64,000 nt of DNA. It comes from Brachynemurus nebulosus. Its lineage: Eukaryota > Arthropoda > Insecta > Neuroptera > Myrmeleontidae. The translations under genes and the position numbers were made by a program. The stretch spans positions 8,056,269-8,120,268 of the forward strand of contig JAPWDM010000020.1 in assembly GCA_035578155.1 (NCBI GenBank). The letters run 5' to 3'. Positions 46,783-58,300 of this stretch are shown piece after piece (position 1 is the first letter of the stretch; the number at the start of each line of letters is the position of its first letter). A model generated the notes under the pieces. It made no database searches. It saw nothing but the letters and a program-made list of their open reading frames with translations, and had not been told where the DNA came from.

Positions 46783-47956
46783 ATCCAATGGTACGTAGCG
46801 GTCAGTGCAAATTTTAGGGGAAGTACGTAAAATCAGAAGATCAGGGGCGTCGGCAAACTTTTATGTGGGGGGGGGGGGGGTAAATATTATTTATCTGAAT
46901 TTATTTGAAACACAACTATTCTAAGAAACAATTTACAATCTAAAATTCGGTTGTATAGGTAAACGAAATTGAATGTTATTATATGAATAACGAAAAAACA
47001 ACTTCATTATCGAATTCATCAGCGTGAAAGACGCCAAATAGTGAAAACTGATAAAAATTCTAGAATATTCTATTCGTCAACTAGCAGAGATATAAAAAAA
47101 TAGACTTCACTATTGAATTGGTTGCTAAAAATTAGATTAAGCAGGGCAATTCTAGAATGTTCTATTCGCAAACTAGCGTGGATATTGAAAAACCGGGTGC
47201 ACCATTTAATTGATCAACAGAAAGAAGACGAAATATCACAGTTTGATAAATGTTCTAGAATATTCTATTCTAGCTGACGAAGAGATCATTCTAGAATGTT
47301 TATCAAAATGGTACATTTAGTTTATATTAGTTTAATTTTGGTTGGACAATTAAATGGTGCAATCGAGTTTTTAATGTCTTTGCTAGTTTACAAATAGAAT
47401 ATTCTAGCACATTTGCCAAAATGTGCTATCTGGTCTCTTTTTAGGTGACCAATTCAATGACGACGTCTGTTTTTGGATATCTTTGCTAGTTGACGAATAG
47501 AATATTTCAGAACATTTGTCAAGATATGGTATTTGGCCTCTTTTTCAATGACCAATCAGATGCTGTAATTGATTTTTCGATATCTTTGTTAGTTGACATT
47601 TAAAACATTCTAGAATTTTTGTCAAACTGTGCTGCTGAATCTCATTTTTAGTTACTAATTCAATAGTGCAATCTGTTTTTTGATATCTCTGCTAGTTGAC
47701 GATTAGAGTACTTTAGAATTTTACGTTACTCATTTTGCATATTACCTATGCAGACAGAATATGTGTATAATATTTGCAGTGAAATTTTGAAATTGTTAGA
47801 GGTTGCAAGACCATTAGACAATATTACCTACGGTCCTGACTTTGGCTTGGTACATAAATTTTCACCAACACAGACAAACAACAATATATCTGTGAGAGAA
47901 AAACCCCACTAAATCGCTGACGTCACTACGCAAAATCGGAGTACGTACCACTGGAT
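46783..47956. mobile_element. DNA element with CCARTGGTACGTA ends and internal inverted array
   Basis: Left end ATCCAATGGTACGTA and right end (reverse complement) ATCCAGTGGTACGTA are inverted. Between them a tandem array of about 105-bp units runs one way on the left (about 46950-47310) and the other way on the right (47330-47725). No protein is encoded. The borders rest on a 15-bp match with one difference; a target duplication was not proved. Confidence 0.65.
46950..47725. repeat. Head-to-head array of about 105-bp units with TTCTAGAANNTTC cores
   Basis: Unit phrases: TTCTAGAATATTCTATTCGT, CAACTAGCAAAGATATC, AAACAGACTGCA, CTATTGAATTGGTCACTAAA, AGAGGCCAAATAGCACA. Left-half cores are at 47058, 47150, 47253 and 47289; right-half, inverted, at 47397, about 47500, 47608 and about 47710, the last ones degraded. 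TTCNNGAANNTTC is the three-box heat-shock element consensus. Confidence 0.8.
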
Positions 47957-48773
47957 GTTCAATGTATTCATAAATTTCTTAAATGTGTAATAAAAATTTT
48001 ACTTTGTCGCCTATCTCACAATGAAATTGTTATTTTAGTCCCGTACTGTAACACTTTCATGGTGCCGACTCTACAATTTTTTCGGTAAAATTATCTAATT
48101 GTTTTTAAAGACGCAATTCAGAAATTAAAAACAATTAATTACCTATTCATTCTAAAGTATCAATGTATCATATTGTCAATAGTTTTTCTCTCTCTAAAGA
48201 AATGTATTAATTTTATTTTTTCTACATCAATGGTGTTTATTGAATATAAATGATACAAAATTTATACATATAACTTAATTCGTATTTTTATTAATCCTAC
48301 TTTACATACTGACACGGGAATTTGATAACTTTCTTAGCAATATAAGTAATCACTTACCGTAAATAGTAAATAGGAAAATTTTCTATGGAAATATCGAAAT
48401 ATATTTTTTGCAATTTCGGGACTAAAGACATGATTTAGTCCCTCATAACAGGAAGTAAAGTGCCACTTTTAGTCCCAAGGGACTAAAAGATTCACGTTTA
48501 GTCTTAAGGGATTAAAAAATTATTTTGCTCCCGCTTTTAAACCAATCAGCAAGCACAATTTACAGAAATATAACTTAAATTAAATAGCGCTGTTAGGTAA
48601 TTGAAAACAGAGACAAACATTTATATTTTATTGCACAATTCGATTGATTTATCCAAAGTATACTTGATGTAATATTATTACATAAAATTTGAATGACATT
48701 TAAGTAATTTTTTGAAATTTTTATAATTTTAAATTATTCGGAATTGCAAAAAATAGTATATACATCACAGGGC
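47957..48773. other. Spacer with scattered TTTAGTCCC motifs
   Basis: TTTAGTCCC or its inverse occurs at about 48044, 48419, 48434, 48467-48487 (a palindromic pair) and 48500 (variant). No gene. Confidence 0.45.
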
Positions 48774-48882
48774 TAAAGTGTTTCTTTTTCAAGTCTCGTG
48801 TGATTTGTTGCCCTCGGGCCTTTACAGGCCCTTTGGCAACAAACTTCACACTGGGGATTAAAACTCACACTTTAGTCCCTTG
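48774..48882. repeat. Compound hairpin element, 109 bp
   Basis: GGGCTAAAGTGT and ACACTTTAGTCCC form the outer arms; within them GTGTGA.TTGTTGCC pairs with GGCAACAA.TTCACAC, and innermost GGGCCT pairs with AGGCCC. GC-rich for the region. Confidence 0.7.
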
Positions 48883-49021
48883 GTGTATAATATACTATTA
48901 TTTTATAGACGCCTGCTATTCATTTTTATTCAATTTGCAGTTTCGATGTATTTTATTATTTTTATTTATTTTTTCGAATTTATTCATCAGTTTTTTGGTT
49001 GAAATAATAACTTACTTTTAT

Positions 49022-49093
49022 TCATGTGGCCACGGATGAATAACAATCCTCGGCTTTCAGCCTTGGATTCTCAAACTGCATCCGAGACCACAA
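49022..49093. repeat. Second compound hairpin
   Basis: GTGG..CACGGATG pairs imperfectly with CATCCGAGACCAC, and inside AATCCTCGGCTTTCAGCCTTGGATT folds on itself. Confidence 0.6.
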
Positions 49094-49405
49094 AAATAAC
49101 ACTTATGGTCCTTGCCAAGTAATATACAATTATCTGTAATTATCATGGAATTAAATGCTTATTTATTGTACTAAATGCTATTTAGGTGATCTATATTTTA
49201 CATAGGGTTGTACGAAATTTTATATTTTACATATGCCTGCGTGTAGAGAACCACAGTTTACTACACCTTTATTAATTTTTATTATGCACTTTATATTAAA
49301 AATTGTAGTTTTTTTTACTTAGTAACTGAATGTTGCCATTTGTTTTTAATACATTTTAGGTTCGATATAATTTTAGTGCATTATATTTACAACAAATTTA
49401 TATTA

Positions 49406-49554
49406 CACTTTTGACTTGTAGGCAACATCATAATTGAAATAGAATCATATGCCCTACTCTTTTTACGTATATGCGAATTTTATTATCTAAAAAGAGTAAG
49501 GTATATGATTCTATTTCAATCTTTTTTATTGTTGCTTACAACGAGTCAAAAGTG
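49406..49554. repeat. Hairpin MITE, 149 bp
   Basis: CACTTTTGACTTGT...GCAACA and TGTTGC...ACGAGTCAAAAGTG pair, and the pairing runs through ATTGAAATAGAATCATAT to ACTCTTTTT. TA borders both ends. Non-coding. Confidence 0.75.
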
Positions 49555-49710
49555 TATTTATTGTGGATTTTATATTGGTGGTAATAAAAAAGTATAGTAC
49601 AGGACGAAGTCGAAGTTGGCAACGTCAAACATAGCATGTAGTACATAAATTATAGCATTGAAACATAAACAATATGTCATTGTGTGTGTGTGTTCGTGTG
49701 AGAGATAGTC

Positions 49711-52356
49711 CATTGGCGGTTTAAGAACTTTTTTTTTATTTTTTGTAACCTTTTTTCCAGTAGTATTAAATTTCAAAATTATTACAAATTTGTTTGTAAC
49801 ATTGTTTCTTTACAAAAGTATATCATCACTCATGAAAGTTGTTATCTGAGTATGACTACGTCACTGTTCCTCCTTTTATTTTAAATTTAAAAAAATATTA
49901 TCATTATTAGTATAAAATGTCTAATGATGAATGATTTATTTATTTTCTGTATACATATACCTAAACACTTGAAGGACTACATATTCTTGAGTCTTTTTTG
50001 TGAATTATAAAAACATTTTTTTTTTTTTTTTTTTTGGACACGGGTATGTATAATACATTTTAGATAACATTTCGTTTATTTGTATGTTAAAATTTATTTG
50101 TATACTAAAATGAGATATTGACAGTTTTAAAACATAATCTAAACAATTTTGTTTTTTAATTTATATTAACAGAACACAAAAATTTACAGACCCATATTAA
50201 AGGATAGAACACTTGAAAAACCATTAAAAGATATATATCACAGTAAGAAAAGCAATTGGAAAGATATTTTAAATCATCTGCTGATTCACTTTTTTAATTT
50301 GGTATAAAGAGCTTTTTAAGAAATTAGATCAGTTTGTTTTTATCAGCGATTTGTTTCACACGTGCATTTGTTATTTCTTAGTTTTGTTATACCTAGTTAC
50401 GTTTTAAATTTAGTTTTATATTTTAAAGACTTTTTAGTGTGTATTTAATAGATATTTGGACAATAGTTAACTTTTACGTAATATAATTCTGTAGTGTTTA
50501 GTGATAAATTTCAGAACTAAATAATAAATTAATAATAAAACAGTTTAAAATATATTCATATATAATGGCAACTAAAAAAAGAAAACATTTACTTTCGGTA
50601 GAAGAAAAAATTCAAATAATTAATTTATGCGAAAAAGAAAAAATGTCACAAAACCGTGTAGCAGAAATATATAATGTTGATCCGACAGTTGTCAGTAAGA
50701 TTTTAAAAAATAAAGAAAAGATTATGGAATTTTTTGAAAGGGCTCAAGGTGGGCCTGAAATAAAAAAGAAAATTCTCCGAACTGCTCAAAATGTGAAACT
50801 AGAGGAAGCTCTTTACCTCTGGTTTAAACAAGCAAGAGAGCTAGGAGAAATGGTTAGTGGTCCCATTTTGCAAGAAAAAGCCATGGTTCTTGCAAACAAA
50901 ATGGGGCACTCATCAAATTTCCAGGCTAGTAGTGGATGGTTAAAAAATTTCAAAAAACGCTATGGGATCAGACAACTATCCATTCATGGGGAGCAACTTT
51001 CTGCCGACGCTGACGCTGCGCAAAAATTTACTGTAGAATTTAAATCTATAATAGAAAAAGAAAAGTATACTGCTGACAGTATTTATAATGCCGATGAGAC
51101 AGGTCTTTTTTGGAAATGCTTGCCGTCGAAAACTCTTGTATCAAGAGAAGAAACCGCCGCATATGGATTTAAAAAACCCAAGGAGAGGGTTACTGTATTA
51201 CTTTGTGCGAATGCTAGTGGAAATCATAAATTAGTGCCGCTAGTCATCGGCAAATACAAACAGCCTCGGTGTCTCCAAAATATAAAACACCTACCAGTAA
51301 TTTATGATTCCCAAAAAAATGCTTGGATTGATACCAACATTTTTTCAAACTGGCTAAAAAACATTTTTATTCCAGAAGTTAAAAAAGTTAATAATGGAAA
51401 TGTTTTATTAATTATAGACAATGCACCCCCTCATATATTTCCGCACATCGAAACATTGGACACACATATCAAAATTTTATATTTACCACCGAACGTATCG
51501 TCTTTAATTCAACCTTTAGACCAAGGCATTATTTCAACTTTTAAAAGTGTTTATAGAAGAAATTTACTTAGAGAATTGTTGCTAAAAGATGACAGTGAAT
51601 CATTGGAGTATTTTTTAAAAAGTATTAATTTAAACACTTGTTTTAATATAATTAGTGATAGCTGGAATTATATTTCAAATAAAACTATTCAGCAGTGCTG
51701 GAAAAATTTAGTACCTCATTATATGTTGGACAATTTGGAAGTAACAAAGACTTGCTCCGAAATAATTAGTGATATTTTAGAAAATGTGCCGTCATTTTTA
51801 CAAGTCAGCAGCACTGATGTAGAATCGTGGTTAACTTGTGATACTGGTGAAAAATGTTTTAATATTTTATCAGATGATGAAATAGTTGAACAAGTTCTAG
51901 GAAAAACAACCTCGGAGAATGACGAAAGTGAAAGTGATGAAGAGATAACAGTTCCGTCTGATCAAGAAGCTGCAAAATGTATAAAAACTTTGATACGTTA
52001 TTGTGAACACCAACAAGACGTAGAGAAGTCACAGCTGGATAATTTAAAACTTTTAAAAGAAACCATTTTGTCTAAATTAAAAAAATGACTAAGTGCGGCA
52101 TATTTATACTTTTATATTTCTATGTATGTGTGTTATACTTTTATATTTCTATGACATGTGTTTATGTATATAATATTATGTAAAGTGTATGTACTTATTA
52201 TCTATTACCCAGTGATGTATCTCTATATTATTACCTCTTGCTATCATGGTAGTGTGAATGAAATTCAACACTTAGCTGCATTTCAGTTACGCAATGTTAT
52301 AAGGTAGGTGCTAATTATTATTAAAAAAAAAAAAAAAATATTATAAACCGCCACTG
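49711..52356 (+). mobile_element. Tigger/pogo-type DNA transposon, apparently complete
   Basis: CATTGGCGGTTTA at 49711 and its inverse TAAACCGCCACTG ending at 52356 bracket the intact transposase with 0.85 kb upstream and 0.27 kb downstream, giving 2.65 kb, a normal size for an autonomous Tigger. TA is not visible at the borders, so these ends are a proposal. Confidence 0.55.
50565..52088 (+). CDS. Tigger/pogo-family DDE transposase, intact (CENP-B/jerky-like)
   Basis: A 507-residue uninterrupted frame starts MATKKRKHLLSVEEKIQIIN. Residues 8-55 are a psq/CENP-B-type helix-turn-helix (NRVAEIYNVDPTVVSKIL); residues 75-145 are the second CENPB-type DNA-binding domain (LWFKQARELG, FQASSGWLKNFKKRYGIRQL). 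The DDE domain follows: IYNADETGLFW (first Asp, about 171), VLLIIDNAPPHI (second Asp, about 283) and PPNVSSLIQPLDQGIIS (third Asp, about 315), the DDD signature of Tigger and jerky proteins. The acidic C-terminal region SENDESESDEEITVPSDQE is usual. The protein would bind its own ends in the nucleus and cut at TA. Being whole in a neighbourhood of wreckage, it is either a recent insertion or a retained host gene of the TIGD/JRK kind. Start chosen as the first ATG of the open frame, preceded by AATATATTCATATATA. Confidence 0.9.
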   Translation: MATKKRKHLLSVEEKIQIINLCEKEKMSQNRVAEIYNVDPTVVSKILKNKEKIMEFFERAQGGPEIKKKILRTAQNVKLEEALYLWFKQARELGEMVSGPILQEKAMVLANKMGHSSNFQASSGWLKNFKKRYGIRQLSIHGEQLSADADAAQKFTVEFKSIIEKEKYTADSIYNADETGLFWKCLPSKTLVSREETAAYGFKKPKERVTVLLCANASGNHKLVPLVIGKYKQPRCLQNIKHLPVIYDSQKNAWIDTNIFSNWLKNIFIPEVKKVNNGNVLLIIDNAPPHIFPHIETLDTHIKILYLPPNVSSLIQPLDQGIISTFKSVYRRNLLRELLLKDDSESLEYFLKSINLNTCFNIISDSWNYISNKTIQQCWKNLVPHYMLDNLEVTKTCSEIISDILENVPSFLQVSSTDVESWLTCDTGEKCFNILSDDEIVEQVLGKTTSENDESESDEEITVPSDQEAAKCIKTLIRYCEHQQDVEKSQLDNLKLLKETILSKLKK

Positions 52357-52512
52357 GTGGCTTAAACAAGGCATTTACGTAATAAAAAATAACAAACATC
52401 ATGCTATCTTTGACGTTCAGCTGTACATAGCTCGATCATAAGGCATATTACACGCACTGCAGGTGGCTATTGAGTAACTTTTTCGCTCGTGTGTAATATG
52501 CAACTTACAACC

Positions 52513-52742
52513 TCAATTATTTATTGTACTACCATGTGCAAATGGTGGCAGGTCACCAGTTTTTGAGTAGTACGTTCCCGTAGCAGTAATGTTAACTGGA
52601 TATCCGAAGTAAATAATTTCTCCATTGTAACATTTGCCATTTTTGAAATCATCCCAGGAAGAACATTTAACTGCCTTAAATTTAATATTAGAGTTTATTG
52701 ATTCAGCAAAATATTGCCATGATCTTCCATGACTACAAGATT
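52513..52742 (-). CDS. Lipase terminal exon with the catalytic His
   Basis: Acceptor GTTTTTAG after a 60-base intron. Encodes [31 protein letters not shown] and a C-terminal [13 protein letters not shown] segment, then a stop at 52513-52515. Confidence 0.9.
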
Positions 52743-53779
52743 CTAAAAACAACAAAATAATTGAAATATTCATTTAACAAAAGTTCAAAACTTTCTTGTT
52801 ACCAATAATTTCAGGCAGGCCGCTACAACCAGGTTGAGATGGTGTACCTCCATTGGGATAAATGTCAACAGTACCAATAGGGCTCTGATACCCTAAAATA
52901 CCTGCACATGTATGAATTACATCAACAAAATTTGCTTGGGATTTATTTAGCCCAAAATCCATTAGAACAATTCTTTCAAATCCAGGAGCTGCGGGATCCA
53001 AACCTAAGAGAAATTATAGTCAAACAGGATTCGTACAAACCGTTTCCAGATTCTGAATACTTTTGAAATATATAGATATTTTAAAGCAATAAACCATCAC
53101 CAATAAGTCATAACTGAACTTCTCAACTTATATATAGTAAAAAGGAATCTAACAACAATCCAACAGCCACTGTCAACAATCTAGACAGCATGCTAAAATT
53201 TTATTTATTTATTTATTTATCTTTTTTTTGCACAGCCTGTTTTTGAAGTCTATGCTTCAATTATTGTACAAAATCACATTTCCCTATTTTGTCCCAACCT
53301 TATAATAAGTACAAAGTTTAAATTTTAAGTGGGAAACAATTTCAACAACATCAGCGAGTAAGTCTCTTTTTACTCCTTTTCTATTCCATAGAGTCCTCTG
53401 CTAATTTCTCTTTGAAGGAGCTAAAAGAGTAATTTTCCATAAAATTATATAGAAATTTTTCTCGACCCTTTAGTAATCTTAAAAAATACTGAAAATTTTA
53501 CTATTTGTTGAAATTAATTCTTTTTAATATACGTATAACTTAGTGTTTTGTATCTTTCTTACCTTGAATACATTGTGTAATAACATGACTTGGAGTATTA
53601 TGTTATTCTTTGTATAAATCTTTGGATAAATCTCTGTATTCAAATACAGGCTTTTAAGTGAATTTCCTTTTTGGAAACACACTTATTACAGCGGGTGCCA
53701 TGAAAAGACCTGAGCCCGGGACTATGGTAGAAAATTGTTTTGAGGCTTCGAGAAACCGAAACTGAGGTTCACTAAAATT

Positions 53780-53865
<86 letters not shown>

Positions 53866-55301
53866 GTGTGAGTTTTGCGGGAGTTGCCATTTTTATTACA
53901 ACCAAACCGTTGATTTAATCGAAAAATTGTTCAAATAAGAGCTGTAGATATCGACGGGGGCAACCGATTGCTATAGTCAGGAGCTTTATAGCTCTTATGG
54001 TTGTCGAGCTATGATACAAACTTATAGTTTTTTAAATGAGACTATATGTTAATTTTTCGATAAAACTGTTCTAATGCATCAATTAAAAATATAAATGAAG
54101 AAAAAAAATTTTTTTGCTCATGTTTATTTTTTGAATTTTTCTTTAATTTAGCAATTAGGCGGTAGAAATATGCATATGTATTTGAGGCTCTTTCAACCGA
54201 CAGAGTTTTAACGGCTAAAATTTCTATTATATCCAAGAAAAGAACCTTTTCCAATATCATTCTCTATAATACAGCATTGAATACTGAATGGCAGTATTTC
54301 AGATTTTGGAGTATAGATGTCGGGCTCTATTTCAAGTTTTTAACATTTTTGCATAAAAAATCAAATTATTTTAAAAAATTAGTATTTAAAGTAACTTAAT
54401 TTAAAAATAATTTGAAGTGTTTCATTAAGTTACTGAAAAATATATTTATATTTTATTTATTTATTTTATTTTTGCCAATGACAGGTGGCAAGTGAAATAA
54501 ATGACTCTAATGTACACATTCAATACAAATCAAGATGACATTGGCGTTTCTTAATAGTAGCAAAGTGAGGTTAATTGGGAACGAAAATATTATTAATAAA
54601 TGTACTCAAATAGTGTAAAAATATTTGAAATTCGATAGTATTTTCTTTTTATTACAAACCAAATTAAAAAGGAGAATTTTTTCCACAAAAAACTTTTCAT
54701 TTCCTTTAAAAATACTTGCTACAAAAATATGTTTAGACGCCTATGTATCTGTCAAACAGTGACATTTCAGAAAAATAATTTTTTATTTTTCAATGAATTA
54801 AAACTAAAATTTTATTTCCTTATTGTACTTAGTTATCATTTTTATATGATAATTTAATCTATTTAATAATTTTAATTTCCGATGGAAAACGTAATAATCG
54901 TTTAATTTTTCGTTCCTACATTGTCAAAAATGGCAACCATATTGAGTCAATATCTTTTTAAATTACGTAAAATCCTAATCGTTTGCAAGTACTTGAGTAC
55001 GAAATTTAAAAGTGTCGTTTTTAAAACGTAATTACTCAAAAATATGAGATAAAACAATGAGAATTTGAGTGTTTCTGGTAGTTTTAAATCACAAACAAAT
55101 TTTTGAAAAACTTTTAAACATACGTTTCCATTTAAAAAACTATAAGTTTGTATCATAACACGAAAACCATAAGAGCTATAAAGCTCCTGACTATAGCAAT
55201 CGGTTGCCCCCGTCGATATCTACAACTCTTATTTGAACAATTTTTCGATTAAATCAACGGTTTGGCTGTAATCAAAATGGCAACTCTCGAAAAACTCACA
55301 C

Positions 55302-55380
<79 letters not shown>

Positions 55381-58300
55381 TAGCGGAAATAATTAAATGA
55401 TCGAAAGAAAATTCCAATTTTTTTTGCGATTTTTCGAATGGCTGTATATCTTCGTGAAAAATGGTCGCATTGGAGTCGTAAGCAAAGCAATTTACAGCTG
55501 GAAGTTTCTAGTTTCGAGATCTTGCAATTTTCAAAGCAACGTGTGTGGCGTAATCCTAATAAATACACTGAAAAAAAAAATTTTCGAAATTTTTTCGGTT
55601 TTTTTTTTTTTGGGTCCACGGACTTGGAAAAATTTTTTCCGACTTAACCACTATACGGACCGGATAAGTTGTTCATTCAGCTTTAATTTGCTTTTTTATA
55701 GACTTTTTTACGACCACTTCTCGCTAAGATATCGGACTTTAAATGGAAAAGGATCATTTCGTCTTTGACCACCGATATCTCAGCAACCAATGATCACACA
55801 GAAAATCGAATGGGTGTTTTAAAAACTCGAATAAATTCTCTATAAGGATTAGCCATTGTTTTTTCAGAAAAATTTTTTTTTTGCATACTTTACATGAATC
55901 GGAAAAATCAAGAAAAAAAGAGCTTTTGGTGGCTCTTTGGAAAATCAAGCGCTGAATTAAAAACTTCGAGAAAACCACTCATGTTAAGTTTGCCTTTTAC
56001 AACTCAATATACCCACAAAAACCCCACCGAGTTTCAGGTTAATCCATCCAGCCGTTTTCGTGTTTCATTCGATTGAATTTTTGAAAAAATTAAAGGATCA
56101 TTTTTTTGATCTTAAACCTTCATAATCTTCAACAAAATGAAAAAAAAAATTCTCAGCTTTTTTCACATTTTTATCAATAACAGTATTTAAATTTATAAAA
56201 AAAAATTTTTTTCTAAAATTTTTCAAAAAAATTTTTGAAAAATTTTTTCGAAAAATTCTTAAAAAAAATTTTTTTTTGAAAAGTTTCTAAGAAAAGCGCA
56301 CGAAGCGTTCAATTTTTACGAATTTGGTGAGAAAGCCAAACGTCCCAATAGTTTGGATACGTTCGTTAGCCAAATACGTCATATTTTTAGAAGCTCAAAT
56401 TTTGGCCATTTCTCTCCATTTTTAGTGGTTTTTAGCAAAATTTGGCCAGAATTCAAAAATTTTTTAAATGTTTTTTTACACCATCGAAAAAAGCGTAAAA
56501 AATTCCATAAGACAAGCTTTTAAAACATTGTTCTAAGTGAACTAGCTTTTGAGAAATATTAAGAAATTTGCTGAATTTCTTTACAATAAATGCTTCATTG
56601 TTTTTACCATTACAATAACAATATTTATATCCCTTTCATTTTTCAAAAAAAAAAAAAAAAATAAATAAATAAATAAAGATATAAATAAATAAATAAACCC
56701 ACTCTTCAAGAACACGTCATTACCGATTTTGAAAATGTGTTCACTGTTCACTGTTATATGAGATCCACCGGGATCCGGAGGTCGCAAAAACGCCAAGAAT
56801 AAACTATCCAACTGATTTTGCAAATTTTTTCACCATTACAAAGTTAATCTCTTTTAAATGAATATATGTTATACTATATGAGATCCGCTAGGGTCCTGGG
56901 AACCCAAAAGCACCAAAAATTAACTACGCAATCGATTTTAAAAATTTCTTCACTTTTAGAGAACTAAGCTATCTTAGATAAATACAGGTTGTTATATAAG
57001 ATCCGCCAGCGTCTAGTCTTTGGAAATTCACTATGTTATGCAGATGTTATGACAAGAGTATTTTAAATTAAGCGCAATATTTGTTTTAACATGACGAAAT
57101 AAATAAATACAAAATACAAAAGATAATTTAAACTCAAAAGGCTGAATAATTAGAAATTTCTCTATACGTTAATGCTACGCACTTGCTCTGGAGCTGCAGA
57201 CACAGCTTACACACAAAACATTTCTATTTTTAAAATTTATAAGAAACAGATACAAAAACTTATTTACCTGTAATTCTACTAATTTTCGCATTGCAACTAC
57301 TCGCGCATAATCCTGATATATGTGCTCCTAAGCTATGCCCAATTACATGCACTTTTCCAGGGTCAGTACCTTTACTTATTAGATAGTCTAGTACTTTTCC
57401 ACAGCCTTGACCAATATCCTTAGTTTTCCTCACTGGAGCTGGATAATAAAAGTCACCTAAATTCAAAATTTTCAGTTGTATATGAATAGAACCGCTACAA
57501 TTGTATTTTCAATTTCAGTCAATGAATATAATTAACAAAAATAAAATTTTATTTCACTATAATTTTTTTTCTGTTACAAAGCATCCTCAATTTAGAAATA
57601 GAAAATGTCTACTTTACGTGTGAAGAGAGGAAATATTGCATTACTTTCGGAAAAGAAAGCGAAAGGAAATGTTACGTCACGTTCGGTTTTTTTTTTATCT
57701 GTAATCATTATGATTGTGACCAAATAATAAATAAAGTACTTTAGAGTACGTATAGTACTTATAGAAATCGCACTTATAAGTAAGGGAAACACCTCGTGTA
57801 AAAATTTTCTTTTGATCACTTCCTTTTAATGATAAAATCCTTACGAAATTTACTTAAGAATACGAAAGATTTAACAAGAAAGTTGGGAAAGGTTCCTTTC
57901 ATCTGATTTTTAAAGAAATGTGAAACGATCATATCGGCGTTAACGCACGCATTTGTCTCTGTATTCCATAAGTCCCTTCCTACTGTATTCAACGTATTCA
58001 TATACCTATTTGTATTTGGTGAAGAGTAGAAAAAGAAATGTGTGGGAAAGTGTACAACTTCTTTTTTCTTTTTTTTTTTTTGTAAATGCTTAGGTTTTTT
58101 TTTTCCCGAAAATTCATTTTTGCGTGCCGAACTATGTAACTTAAAAACTAATTTAGTAGGAATATTTCTAAACGCGGACCGTAAAGTGTTAATTTTGAGT
58201 GACCTGAATGTTGCTCGGCGTAAATTCGAGGAGTCAAGTTTGAGTGGCTGCTTTAACAGTTATTATCAGTAAAAACAGTTTTTGTCTTAAATTGTCAATA

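Noticed and set aside
55397..56076. Several overlapping 60-123-residue frames on both strands
   Set aside because: They lie in a T-rich intronic repeat, overlap one another in several frames, and match nothing recognisable.
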